Source: Ilumatobacteraceae bacterium (GTDB lineage: Bacteria; Actinomycetota; Acidimicrobiia; Acidimicrobiales; Ilumatobacteraceae). Taken from it: a stretch of DNA of 7,896 bases. The DNA lies in contig SKSP01000566.1 of NCBI GenBank assembly GCA_007122945.1, positions 1-7,896 on the forward strand, in the 5' to 3' direction. Of this stretch, positions 1 to 7,896 are shown piece by piece. The notes under the pieces are model-generated. The model was not told the DNA's origin, did not search any database, and worked only from the letters and a program-made list of their open reading frames with translations. Numbering within the stretch: position 1 is the first letter of the stretch; every line of letters starts with the position of its first letter. Made by a program: the position numbers and the translations under genes.

Positions 1-2384
1 AACCCGAGCCCGAACCCGAGCCCGGAGTCGCCGTCACGATCGACGGTCGCGAGCACCGCGCCGAGGTCGGCCAACTCGTCATCGACGCGTGCATGGCGGC
101 GGGAGCGTACGTGCCGCACTTCTGCTACCACCCGCGGATGACCCCGGTCGGCATGTGCCGCCAGTGCCTCGTCGAGGTGGAGGGACCGCGCGGCACGATG
201 ATGGTCGTGTCGTGCATGACCCCCGTCGCCGACGGCCAGGTGGTCAACACCGCGACCCCGACCGTGAAGCGGGCCCAGGAGGGCGTGCTCGAGCTGCTGC
301 TCGCCAACCACCCGCTCGACTGCCCGGTGTGCGACAAGGGTGGCGAGTGCCCGCTGCAGGACCAGGCGATGAGCCACGGCCCCGGCGAGAGCCGGTTCGT
401 CGAGCAGAAGCGCCACTACGAGAAGCCGATCCCGATCAGCGACCTCGTGTACCTCGACCGCGAGCGCTGCATCCTGTGCGACCGCTGCACGCGCTTCGCC
501 GACGAGGTGGCCGGCGACAAGCTGATCCACTTCGTCAGCCGCGGCAACGACACCCAGGTGATGACGTTCCCCGACGAGCCGTTCGTCTCGTACTTCTCGG
601 GCAACACCGTCCAGATCTGCCCGGTCGGTGCGCTGACGGCCACGCCGTACCGGTTCAAGGCCCGCCCGTGGGACCTCGGCCAGCTCGAGAGCACCTGCAC
701 GACGTGCTCGGTCGGGTGCCGTACCGTCGTGCAGTCGAGCCGCGACGAGCTGGTCCGCTACCAGGGGGTCGACTCCGAGCCGGTGAACTGGGGCTGGCTG
801 TGCGACCGGGGCCGCTTCGACTTCGAGGCCGTCAACTCCGAGCAGCGGCTGGGCGCGCCGATGGTCCGCGGTGAGGGCGGGCTCGAAGCGGTGTCGTGGA
901 ACGGCGCCATCGGCGTCGCCGCCCAGCTCGTGCGCGACGCGCTCGACGCCGGCGGACCCGACTCGATCGGTCTGCTCGGCGGTGCCCGCGGCACGAACGA
1001 GGACGCCCGCGCGTGGGCCCTGCTCGCCGACGCGATCGGCGTCACCCGTCGCGACGCCCAGGTGGGCGACGGCCTGCCGGCCGAGGTGCTCGACCTGCCC
1101 CGGGCGACGATCTCCGAGGCCGCCAACGCCGCCACGATCGTCCTTCTGGGCCCCGACCTGAAAGAGGAGCTGCCGGTCCTGTACCTGCGCCTGCGCGACG
1201 CCGCCGAGAAGCGTCGCAGCCGGATCCTCGAGTTCACCCAGATCGAGTCGGGCCTCACGCCGTACGCGTGGCGCAGCGTCCGCCACGAGCCCGGGACGGC
1301 CGGCACGGTCGTGGCCGCGACGCTCGCCGAGCCCGAGGTGGCCGAGCAGCTCGCCGCCGGCCCGGTCGTGGTCGTGCTCGGGCGGGCGAACCTCGCCGAG
1401 TCGCCCGATGCCGCGCTGCACGCCCTCGGCGCGCTCCACGACGCGGCGCCCGAGCTGACCGTCCTGCCCGCCCTGCGCCGGGGGAACGTCGTCGGTGCCC
1501 TCCAACTCGGGCTGGCGCCGACCGACCCGGATCACGACGGGCTCGCCACGCTGCGCGCCGCCGCCGACGGCCGGCTCGAGCTGCTGGTCCTGCTCGGCTC
1601 CGACCCGATCGCGGACTGCCCCGACGCCGATCTCGCCCGGCGCGCCCTCGCCGGCGCTCGGCGCGTGATCGCCGTCGACACGTTCCTCAACGACTCGAGC
1701 CGACTCGCCGACGTCGTGCTCGCCGCCGCCGCCTACGCCGAGAAGTCGGGGACCACCACGAACCTCGAGGGACGCGTCACCCGCCTCGCGGCGAAGGTCA
1801 GCACGGCCGGGACGTCGCGCCCCGACTGGATGATCGCCGCTCAGCTCGGTCTCGCCCTGGACCACGATCTCGGCATCGCCTCCGTCGACGACCTCACCGA
1901 CACCATCAGCGCCGACGTCCGCGGCTACGCCGGGATCACCCGTGACGCACTCGACCGGGACCGCGACGGCATCGTCGCCGGTCGCGATCGCGTCGGCACC
2001 GACGACCCGTGGGCGTCGCTCCCGGCCGGTTCTTCGCATCGGGCCCCCCGGAACAGCTATGACTATCGACTCGTGGTGAGCCGCAAGCTGTACGACCGGG
2101 CCGTCGGCACGACGATGTCGCCGTCGCTCGCGCCGCTCGCCGTCCCCGCGGCCGCGCACGTGCACCCGCTCGACCTCGACCGCGTCGGTGTCTCCGAGGG
2201 TACGAAGGTGTCGCTCGTCGGCCAGCACGGCACCGTCGTGCTGCCGCTCGTGCCCGACGTGCGGGTTCCGCGTGGGGTCGTCTGGTCGCCGTTCAACGCC
2301 GGCACCCCCGACGACGGACCCGGCGCCGCGGCGATCGTCGGCGCCGGTGACCCGGTCTGCGACGTGAGGATCGAACGTCTGTGA
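1..2384 (+). CDS. nuoG: NADH-quinone oxidoreductase subunit G (partial, 5' end outside window)
   Basis: Iron-sulfur subunit of the peripheral arm of complex I; it passes electrons from NuoE/F toward NuoI. The frame is open from the window edge (first full codon at 3; 793 residues visible), so the true start lies upstream. The ATG at 93 is internal, because the ferredoxin beta-strand sequence VTIDG (from base 33) precedes it. Numbering from base 3: a 2Fe-2S ferredoxin domain (N1b) with Cys41, 52, 55 and 71; a His103/Cys107/110/116 site (N5); Cys156/159/162/206 (N4, ending in QICPVGAL); then a molybdopterin-oxidoreductase-like region opening with Cys232/235/239/267, the N7 site. The motif EKSGTTTNLEGR (from about base 1738) and a C-terminal dinucleotide-binding-like domain (about 2060-2381) complete the family layout. 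In this family the molybdopterin fold is structural and not catalytic. The N-terminus has a Pro-Glu repeat. The stop overlaps the nuoH start by 4 bases. Confidence 0.97.
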   Translation, partial: PEPEPEPGVAVTIDGREHRAEVGQLVIDACMAAGAYVPHFCYHPRMTPVGMCRQCLVEVEGPRGTMMVVSCMTPVADGQVVNTATPTVKRAQEGVLELLLANHPLDCPVCDKGGECPLQDQAMSHGPGESRFVEQKRHYEKPIPISDLVYLDRERCILCDRCTRFADEVAGDKLIHFVSRGNDTQVMTFPDEPFVSYFSGNTVQICPVGALTATPYRFKARPWDLGQLESTCTTCSVGCRTVVQSSRDELVRYQGVDSEPVNWGWLCDRGRFDFEAVNSEQRLGAPMVRGEGGLEAVSWNGAIGVAAQLVRDALDAGGPDSIGLLGGARGTNEDARAWALLADAIGVTRRDAQVGDGLPAEVLDLPRATISEAANAATIVLLGPDLKEELPVLYLRLRDAAEKRRSRILEFTQIESGLTPYAWRSVRHEPGTAGTVVAATLAEPEVAEQLAAGPVVVVLGRANLAESPDAALHALGALHDAAPELTVLPALRRGNVVGALQLGLAPTDPDHDGLATLRAAADGRLELLVLLGSDPIADCPDADLARRALAGARRVIAVDTFLNDSSRLADVVLAAAAYAEKSGTTTNLEGRVTRLAAKVSTAGTSRPDWMIAAQLGLALDHDLGIASVDDLTDTISADVRGYAGITRDALDRDRDGIVAGRDRVGTDDPWASLPAGSSHRAPRNSYDYRLVVSRKLYDRAVGTTMSPSLAPLAVPAAAHVHPLDLDRVGVSEGTKVSLVGQHGTVVLPLVPDVRVPRGVVWSPFNAGTPDDGPGAAAIVGAGDPVCDVRIERL
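3..23 (+). repeat. Pro-Glu codon repeat at the N-terminus of NuoG
   Basis: A 6-base unit CCCGAG/CCCGAA is repeated about three and a half times and probably continues upstream of the window, since the two bases at the edge (aa) fit a preceding GAA codon. It encodes PEPEPEP immediately before the ferredoxin domain of NuoG. This is an acidic, proline-rich, presumably extended linker. Its full length cannot be seen here. Confidence 0.8.
2366..2370 (+). promoter_or_regulatory. Probable ribosome binding site for nuoH
   Basis: GAGGA lies inside the end of nuoG, 10 bases before the GTG at 2381. It supports the overlapping GTG start chosen for nuoH. Spacing is slightly long, so the assignment is moderate. 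Confidence 0.5.
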
Positions 2385-3631
2385 CCGTCGCCCCCGGCTC
2401 GTCCGCGCTGTCGCTGGTGGCCGTCGACCCGCTGCTCGACGGTGGTCTGCGCTGGACCCCGCTGCTGATCGTCGGCCTCAAGGTCCTCGTGATCTTCGTG
2501 CTCGGCCTCGTCGGCACGATGTTCATGGTGTGGTTCGAGCGCAAGGTCGTGGCCGGCATGCAGAACCGCGTCGGCCCGAACAAGGCCGGGCCGTTCGGCA
2601 TCCTGCAGACGCTCGCCGACGGCACGAAGCTGTTCTTCAAGGAGATCCTCTCACCGGCCAAGTCGGACCCCTGGATCTTCCGGTTGGCCCCGTTCCTCGC
2701 GTTCGTGCCGGCGTTCCTCGTCTGGAGCGTGATCCCGCTCGGCGGCGACTTCACCGAGGGGCGCGACGGCACGGTCACCTGGTTCGGCGAGGTCACCCGG
2801 GTGCAGCTGGCCGACCCGCCGATCGGCATCCTGCTCGTGCTCGCGCTGTCGTCGGTCGCCGTGTACGGCGTGATGCTCGCCGGCTGGTCGAGCGGCTCCA
2901 AGTACCCGTTGCTCGGTTCGGTGCGCGCCACGGCGCAGATGATCTCGTACGAGGCCGCGCTCGGCCTGTCGCTCGCCGCGGTGCTGCTCACCGCGGGCAC
3001 GCTGTCGACGTCGGGGATCGTCGCCGGCCAGGCGTCGCTGTCCAACTGGAACATCGTGGCGACCGGGTTCGTGCCGTTCGCGGTGTTCCTCGTGGCCGTC
3101 ACCGCCGAGCTGAACCGGCCGCCGTTCGACCTCGTCGAGGCCGAACAGGAGCTCGTCGGCGGGTTCCACACCGAGTACTCCGGCATCCCGTTCGCGCTGT
3201 TCTACCTGGCCGAGTTCATGAACACGATCACGATGAGCGCGATCGTCGTGACGCTGTTCCTCGGCGGACCGCAGCCGATCACGATCGGCGAGACCACGTT
3301 GTCGATCGGGTTCCTCCCCGGCGCGCTCGAGGGGACCGTCTGGTTCGTGCTCAAGCTGCTGATCTTCCTGTACGTCTTCGTCTGGCTGCGCGCCACGTTG
3401 CCGCGGTTGCGCTACGACCAGCTGATGGATCTCGGCTGGAAGGTGATGATCCCGATCAGCCTGGGGTGGTTCCTGCTGCTCGCGGCCATCCGGGTCGGCG
3501 ACGCCAACGACTGGAACCCGGTCGCGGTGGTCGTGATCTCGCTCGTCGGGCTGGGTCTCGGCTACCTCATGTTCAGCGCCGCGCTGCGGGTGAGCGCCCG
3601 CAACCGCGAACGCGAAGGAGCGATGTTCTGA
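2381..3631 (+). CDS. nuoH: NADH-quinone oxidoreductase subunit H
   Basis: Membrane subunit at the junction of the two arms. It forms much of the quinone-binding chamber and the start of the proton channel. 416 residues, against about 325 in E. coli. The family signature ERK (53-55) followed by QNRVGPNKAGP (61-71) after the first membrane helix is intact, as is the loop ELNRPPFDLVEAEQE starting at Glu243, whose acidic residues belong to the so-called E-channel. I count about nine hydrophobic segments: the usual eight, plus one at about residues 380-402 following the conserved LRYDQLMDLGWK region, then a short basic tail. The first 25 residues before helix 1 are also longer than in E. coli. The GTG start overlaps the nuoG stop as GTGA, and a GAGGA sits 10 bases upstream. 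The stop shares one base with the nuoI start. Confidence 0.97.
   Translation: MTVAPGSSALSLVAVDPLLDGGLRWTPLLIVGLKVLVIFVLGLVGTMFMVWFERKVVAGMQNRVGPNKAGPFGILQTLADGTKLFFKEILSPAKSDPWIFRLAPFLAFVPAFLVWSVIPLGGDFTEGRDGTVTWFGEVTRVQLADPPIGILLVLALSSVAVYGVMLAGWSSGSKYPLLGSVRATAQMISYEAALGLSLAAVLLTAGTLSTSGIVAGQASLSNWNIVATGFVPFAVFLVAVTAELNRPPFDLVEAEQELVGGFHTEYSGIPFALFYLAEFMNTITMSAIVVTLFLGGPQPITIGETTLSIGFLPGALEGTVWFVLKLLIFLYVFVWLRATLPRLRYDQLMDLGWKVMIPISLGWFLLLAAIRVGDANDWNPVAVVVISLVGLGLGYLMFSAALRVSARNREREGAMF
3615..3620 (+). promoter_or_regulatory. Ribosome binding site for nuoI
   Basis: AAGGAG lies within the last codons of nuoH, 10 bases before the nuoI ATG at 3631. It is the best Shine-Dalgarno match seen in the window. 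The nearer ATG at 3623 is in the nuoH frame and is followed at once by the nuoH stop (ATG TTC TGA), so it cannot be the nuoI start. Confidence 0.65.
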
Positions 3632-4277
3632 TGGGTTACTTCGAGGGTTTCGGGGTCACGATCCGCCAGCACCGGCTGTTCGGCGGTCGGCGCTACACCA
3701 AGGAGTACTCGGGCGGGCGCTACGCCAAGAAGCACGGGCGCGACCACGATCCCGACGTCCGCGACGACGAGAAGATGGAGAAGCCCGAGCGGCTGCACGG
3801 CCGGCACGTGCTGAACCGCTACGAGGACGGCATGGAGAAGTGCATCGGGTGCGAGTTGTGCGCCGGCGTGTGCCCGGCCAAGTGCATCTACGTGCGCGGC
3901 GCCGACAACGACCCGACCGACCCGACCTCGCCCGGCGAGCGCTACGGCTACGTGTACGAGATCAACTACCTGCGCTGCATCCACTGCGACCTGTGCGTCG
4001 AGGCCTGCCCCACCGAGGCCATCACCGAGACGAAGATGTTCGAGTTCTCGTTCACGAACCGGCGCGACGCGATCTACACCAAGGACGAGCTGCTCGTCGA
4101 CGACGACGGCAAGCCCCGCCAGCTCCCCTGGGAGGACTGGCGCGACGGCGAGGACCTCCACACCAGCGGCTGGGTGCGTGCCACCTCGCCGTCGGGTGAC
4201 GCGAACTTCCTCGGCGTCGTCGCCTGGAGCGGCGAGCTCGGCTACGGCGTGCGCCCCGCGGAGGAGCGCGAGGACTG

Positions 4278-4278
<1 letters not shown>
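3631..4278 (+). CDS. nuoI: NADH-quinone oxidoreductase subunit I
   Basis: Peripheral-arm ferredoxin-type subunit carrying two 4Fe-4S clusters (N6a and N6b). It relays electrons from NuoG to the last cluster, N2, in NuoB. 215 residues. The two classical motifs are complete: CIGCELCAGVCP with Cys71/74/77/81 and CIHCDLCVEACP with Cys116/119/122/126. In the family the last Cys of each motif completes the other cluster. The text around the first motif (GRHVLNRYEDGMEKCIGCELC) closely matches what I recall of mycobacterial NuoI. Between the N-terminal segment (GFGVTIRQHRLF) and that motif lies a highly charged stretch, residues about 30-55, rich in Lys, Asp, Glu and Arg, longer than in E. coli or mycobacteria. 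The tail (about 150-215) is acidic and variable. ATG overlaps the nuoH stop by one base (TGATG); the stop likewise overlaps nuoJ. Confidence 0.97.
4261..4266 (+). promoter_or_regulatory. Probable ribosome binding site for nuoJ
   Basis: GAGGAG inside the end of nuoI, 11 bases before the nuoJ ATG at 4278. A second weaker GAGG at 4270-4273 is closer (4 bases), so which is used is unclear. Confidence 0.45.
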
Positions 4279-4810
<532 letters not shown>

Positions 4811-4814
<4 letters not shown>

Positions 4815-5140
4815 CCGCCGCCGCACTCGCCACGCTCGTGCCGAACAGCACCTGGTACCTCCTGCTCGCCGCCGTCCTGTTCGGCATCGGCGCGTTCGGC
4901 CTCCTCGTGCGACGCAACCCGCTCGTGATGTTCATGTGCGTCGAGCTGATGCTGAACGCGGTGAACCTCAGCTTCGTCGCGTTCGCCGTGCGGTTCGGCG
5001 ACATCGCCGGCCAGACGGCCGTGTTCTTCGTGCTCGTCGTCGCCGCCGCCGAGGTCGTCGTCGGTCTCGGCATCATCGTGTCGATCATGCGGCGGCGGCC
5101 CGGAGCGACCGCCGACGACCTCGCGGAGCTGAGGGGCTGA
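4811..5140 (+). CDS. nuoK: NADH-quinone oxidoreductase subunit K
   Basis: Smallest membrane subunit of the proton-translocating arm, related to MrpC of cation/proton antiporters. From the GTG at 4811 it has 109 residues and three hydrophobic helices. The two buried glutamates needed for proton transfer are present: Glu45 in MFMCVELMLNAVNLSF and Glu81 in VVAAAEVVVGLGI, spaced 36 apart as in E. coli Glu36 and Glu72. The 4811 start overlaps the nuoJ stop (GTGA), which fits the operon pattern, but no good ribosome binding site is seen. A GTG at 4838 would give 100 residues and put the glutamates at exactly 36 and 72, so the start is uncertain by nine codons. The family identity is not in doubt. 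Four bases separate the stop from nuoL. Confidence 0.95.
5131..5136 (+). promoter_or_regulatory. Probable ribosome binding site for nuoL
   Basis: GAGGGG in the last codons of nuoK, 8 bases before the nuoL ATG at 5145. This is the only junction with a gap (5141-5144) instead of an overlap. Confidence 0.5.
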
Positions 5141-5144
5141 ACCG

Positions 5145-7073
5145 ATGGCGGAACTCGTCTGGCTGATCCCTGCGTTCCCGCTGCTCGGGTTCGCGCTGCT
5201 CCTGGCGTTCGGGCGACGCCTCGGCGACCCGAAGGCCGGCTACCTCGCCTCGGCGATGGTGCTCGGCTCGTTCGTCGTCTCGGTGCTCGCGTACATCGAC
5301 CTCGTCGGGCGGCCGGAGGCCGAGCGGGCCGAGGTGACCACGTTGTTCTCGTGGGTGCCGGTCTCGGCGCTGCAGGTCGACATGGCGTTCCTCGCCGATC
5401 CGCTCAGCATCGGGATGTGCCTGTTCGTCACCGGCATCGCGTTCTTGATCCACCTGTTCGCCGTCGGCTACATGCACGGCGACCCGAAGTTCTCCAAGTT
5501 CTTCTTGTACCTGAACCTGTTCGTGCTCTCGATGGTGGTGCTCGTGCTCGGCGAGAACCTCCTCGTCACGTTCCTCGGGTGGGAGGGCGTCGGTGCCTGT
5601 TCGTACTTCCTGATCTCGTTCTGGCACACGCGCGAATCCGCCGCCACGGCGGGCAAGAAGGCGTTCGTCACCAACCGCGTCGGGGACTGGGGCGTGCTGC
5701 TCGCCATGTTCCTCGCGTTCGGGGCCGTCGGTTCCCTCAGCTACGCGGACCTGAACGGTGCCGCCATGTCCGGGACGCTGGCCGAGTCGACCGCGACCGG
5801 CATCGCCGCGCTGCTGTTCGTCGGGGCGATCGGCAAGAGCGCCCAGCTCCCGCTGTACTTCTGGCTGCCCGACGCGATGGAGGGCCCGACGCCGGTCTCC
5901 GCACTCATCCACGCCGCGACGATGGTGACCGCCGGCGTGTTCCTGCTGACGCGCGTCAACCCGGTGATCGCCGTGTCGGCCGACTGGGTGCCGTTGCTCA
6001 TCGCCTGGGTCGGGGTGATCACGGCGCTGTTCGCCGCCACCGCCGCGGTCGCGCAGAACGACATCAAGAAGGTGCTCGCCTACTCGACGGTCAGCCAGCT
6101 CGGCTTCATGTTCCTCGCCATCGGCACCGGAGCGTACGTGGCGGCGATCTTCCACATGATCACCCACGCCGCGTTCAAGGCGCTGCTGTTCCTCGGCTCC
6201 GGCTCGGTCATCCACGGCATGCACGACGAGCAGGACATGCGCAAGATGGGCGCGTTGCGGGCGCTGATGCCGATCACCGGCGCGACGTTCATCGTCGGCT
6301 GGCTGGCGATCGCCGGCGTGCCGCCGTTCGCCGGCTTCTGGTCGAAGGACGAGATCCTGCTGTTCGCCCTCGCCGACAGCCCGGCGCTGTACGTGATCGC
6401 GCTCGTCACCGCGGTGCTCACCGCGTTCTACATGACCCGCCAGGTGATCATGGTGTTCTTCGGCGAGGCGCGGTGGGAGTCGCACGCCGAGGAGCACGGC
6501 GCGCACGGCGAGTTCAAGCCGCACGAGTCGTCGCCGATCATGTTGTTCCCGCTGGTGGTGCTCGCCGGTCTCGCCGCCGTGCTCGGGGTCATCCAGCTGC
6601 CGTCGTTCTCCTGGATGCCCACCGAGTTGCAGTACCGACTCGAGCACTGGCTCCACCCGGTCGTGGCGTTCGGTGAGGCGAACATCACCGACACCACCGC
6701 GTATGCGAACAAGGGCCTCCTCGCCCTGCTCGCGATCGCGATCGCCCTCGTCGGCATCGTGCTCGCGTTCCTCGTGTACCAGCGCCGCACGCTGAAGCCG
6801 GTCGAGCCGAAGCTCCTCGCCGACGCCTGGCGGTACGACGCCGCGATCTCCGCGATCATGGGTGGCCCCGGCCGGCGCATCTTCGACGGGTTCGCCTGGT
6901 TCGACGCCAAGGTGGTCGACGGTGCCGTCAACGGCACCGGGCGCGCCGTGCGCGCCGCGGGCGGTCAGATCCGCAAGGGCCAGACCGGCTTCATCCGTGG
7001 CTACGCCGCGATCATCGGCATCGGCGTGATCCTCATGCTCTTGTGGTTCGTGCTCGCACGGGGGGTGCTGTGA
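5145..7073 (+). CDS. nuoL: NADH-quinone oxidoreductase subunit L
   Basis: Distal antiporter-like, proton-pumping membrane subunit, related to MrpA. 642 residues, slightly longer than E. coli (about 613). The charged residues of the proton path are in place: Glu147 in FLGWEGVGACSYFLISFW, Lys231 in GKSAQLPLYFWLPDAMEGP, His256 in SALIHAATMVTAG, His337 and His341 with Lys345 in FHMITHAAFKALLFLGSGS, and Lys401/Asp402 in FWSKDEILLF. These line up with E. coli Glu144, Lys229, His254, His334/338, Lys342 and Lys399/Asp400. After the helical core, a charged, less conserved segment (about 560-620) corresponds to the long lateral amphipathic helix that braces NuoL, NuoM and NuoN, followed by a final membrane helix and the stop. 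A short His/Glu-rich loop (about residues 444-460) lies before the helix at 463. ATG follows nuoK after 4 bases; the stop shares one base with nuoM. Confidence 0.97.
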   Translation: MAELVWLIPAFPLLGFALLLAFGRRLGDPKAGYLASAMVLGSFVVSVLAYIDLVGRPEAERAEVTTLFSWVPVSALQVDMAFLADPLSIGMCLFVTGIAFLIHLFAVGYMHGDPKFSKFFLYLNLFVLSMVVLVLGENLLVTFLGWEGVGACSYFLISFWHTRESAATAGKKAFVTNRVGDWGVLLAMFLAFGAVGSLSYADLNGAAMSGTLAESTATGIAALLFVGAIGKSAQLPLYFWLPDAMEGPTPVSALIHAATMVTAGVFLLTRVNPVIAVSADWVPLLIAWVGVITALFAATAAVAQNDIKKVLAYSTVSQLGFMFLAIGTGAYVAAIFHMITHAAFKALLFLGSGSVIHGMHDEQDMRKMGALRALMPITGATFIVGWLAIAGVPPFAGFWSKDEILLFALADSPALYVIALVTAVLTAFYMTRQVIMVFFGEARWESHAEEHGAHGEFKPHESSPIMLFPLVVLAGLAAVLGVIQLPSFSWMPTELQYRLEHWLHPVVAFGEANITDTTAYANKGLLALLAIAIALVGIVLAFLVYQRRTLKPVEPKLLADAWRYDAAISAIMGGPGRRIFDGFAWFDAKVVDGAVNGTGRAVRAAGGQIRKGQTGFIRGYAAIIGIGVILMLLWFVLARGVL

Positions 7074-7896
7074 TGCTCGCCGCCGCCTCGTCGTTCCCGA
7101 TCCTGTCGATGCTGGTCGTGCTGCCCGCGGTCGGGGCGCTCCTCGTGGCGTTGATGCCGCGCCGCCGGCCCGAGACGATCAAGCTCGTCGCCACGCTGGC
7201 CTCCGCGTCGGTGGGTGCGCTCAGCATCTGGCTGTTGGCCTCCTTCGACGGCGCCGCCGACGGCTTCCAGTTCCTCTCCAAGCACACCTGGATCGAGGCG
7301 TGGGGCATCTCGTGGCACCTCGGCGTCGACGGCATCTCGCTGTTCCTCGTCGTGCTGACGGGCGTGCTGTTCCCGCTCGCCATCGCCGGCATCGACCCGC
7401 ACGCCAAGGCGGGCACCGAGAAGGCCTACTACGCCTGGCTGCTGCTCATGCAGACCGGTGTGATGGGCAGCTTCCTCAGCCTCGACCTGTTCTTGTTCTT
7501 CGTGTTCTTCGAGCTCGTGCTCGTCCCGATGTACCTGCTGATCGGCGGGTGGGGCTACGAGAACCGCATCTACGCCGCCACCAAGTTCTTCTTGTTCACG
7601 ATGCTCGGCTCGGCGTTCCTGCTCGTCAGCATCGTCGCCACCGCGGTGATCGGCGGCAACGACCTCGGCACCGGCATCACGTTCGACCTGGTGCTGCTCG
7701 CCGAGGAGGCCGAGTTCGCGGCGGGCACCGGCCGTTGGCTGTTCTTCGGCATCGCGATCGCGTTCGCCGTCAAGGTGCCGATCTTCCCGGTCCACACCTG
7801 GCTGCCCGACGCGCACACCCAGGCACCCACCGCGGGCTCGGTCGTGCTCGCCGGCGTGATGCTGAAGCTCGGCACGTACGGCTTCGTGCGGTTCGG
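7073..7896 (+). CDS. nuoM: NADH-quinone oxidoreductase subunit M (partial, 3' end outside window)
   Basis: Middle antiporter-like, proton-pumping subunit, related to MrpD. The frame runs open from the ATG at 7073 to the window edge: 274 complete codons, a little over half of the usual length of about 500. Identity rests on FFVFFELVLVPMYLLIGGWG with Glu147 (E. coli Glu144), AFAVKVPIFPVHTWLPDAH with Lys234, and VLAGVMLKLGTYGFVRF with Lys265, all NuoM-type and distinct from the NuoL versions upstream. LGVDGISLFLVVLTG at about 83-97 is also typical of the family. The ATG overlaps the nuoL stop by one base (TGATG). A G-run at 7060-7065 lies 7 bases before it, a weak ribosome binding site, so coupling to nuoL translation is likely. 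The rest of the gene lies beyond the window. Confidence 0.97.
   Translation, partial: MLAAASSFPILSMLVVLPAVGALLVALMPRRRPETIKLVATLASASVGALSIWLLASFDGAADGFQFLSKHTWIEAWGISWHLGVDGISLFLVVLTGVLFPLAIAGIDPHAKAGTEKAYYAWLLLMQTGVMGSFLSLDLFLFFVFFELVLVPMYLLIGGWGYENRIYAATKFFLFTMLGSAFLLVSIVATAVIGGNDLGTGITFDLVLLAEEAEFAAGTGRWLFFGIAIAFAVKVPIFPVHTWLPDAHTQAPTAGSVVLAGVMLKLGTYGFVRF

Noticed and set aside
93..95. ATG at 93 as the start of nuoG
   Set aside because: Ferredoxin-domain sequence is already present upstream in the same open frame (from about base 33), so the start is before the window.
896..1945. Plus-strand open frame (349 codons) within nuoG
   Set aside because: An Arg/Pro/Ala-rich off-frame translation of nuoG, with no domain and no start signal.
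2530..3630. Apparent long N-terminal extension of nuoI, in frame from 2530
   Set aside because: The upstream part is an Arg-rich shadow of nuoH. NuoI-like sequence begins at the ATG at 3631, which has a ribosome binding site and the operon's overlap pattern.
5085..6656. Long minus-strand open frame (523 codons) opposite nuoL
   Set aside because: Its product is a low-complexity mix of Arg, Glu, His, Gly and Asp with no recognisable domain. It is the antisense shadow of a GC-rich gene whose plus-strand product is clearly NuoL.
6732..6745. Palindrome GCGATCGCGATCGC, resembling the cyanobacterial HIP1 octamer
   Set aside because: It reads as ordinary Ala-Ile-Ala-Ile codons in a membrane helix. 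Similar GCGATCGC strings recur in coding frames here, and nothing else suggests a cyanobacterium or a site function.
7001..7816. Minus-strand open frame (271 codons) opposite nuoM
   Set aside because: Same low-complexity shadow composition; the plus strand encodes NuoM with all family motifs.

Overview
This window is a continuous block of a respiratory NADH:quinone oxidoreductase (complex I, NDH-1) operon. It carries, all on the + strand, nuoG (5' end cut by the window), nuoH, nuoI, nuoJ, nuoK, nuoL and nuoM (3' end cut by the window). The order matches the canonical bacterial 14-gene nuo operon, so nuoF is expected just upstream and nuoN just downstream; both are outside the window.

The DNA is very GC-rich (roughly 70% by eye), with strongly G/C-biased third codon positions. 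NuoI, NuoK and NuoH carry actinobacterial-type sequence, for example CIGCELCAGVCPA with a following GADN, and MFMCVELMLNAVNLSF in NuoK. This points to a high-GC actinomycete. A deep lineage such as Acidimicrobiia is a plausible guess from overall feel, but it is not proven by anything here.

Layout: 1-2384 encodes the iron-sulfur subunit NuoG (electron wire of the peripheral arm). 2381-3631 encodes NuoH (membrane subunit forming much of the quinone chamber). 3631-4278 encodes NuoI (two 4Fe-4S clusters handing electrons to the quinone-site arm). 4278-4814 encodes NuoJ and 4811-5140 NuoK (small membrane subunits in the proton path). 5145-7073 encodes NuoL and 7073-7896 the start of NuoM (antiporter-like proton-pumping subunits). 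The cluster ligands and the buried charged residues of the proton path that I could check are present, so the complex looks functional.

The genes are packed with no real intergenic DNA: neighbours overlap by 1 or 4 bases at every junction except nuoK/nuoL, which has a 4-base gap. There is no room for internal terminators, RNA genes or mobile elements between genes, and I found none. The many long open frames on the minus strand and in other plus frames are by-products of high GC. I do not see a previously undescribed system here. The points worth a second look are modest: a Pro-Glu repeat leading into NuoG, a retained off-pathway N7 cluster site in NuoG, a charged insert in NuoI, a likely extra C-terminal helix in NuoH, an ambiguous nuoK start, and a perfect inverted repeat inside nuoJ.
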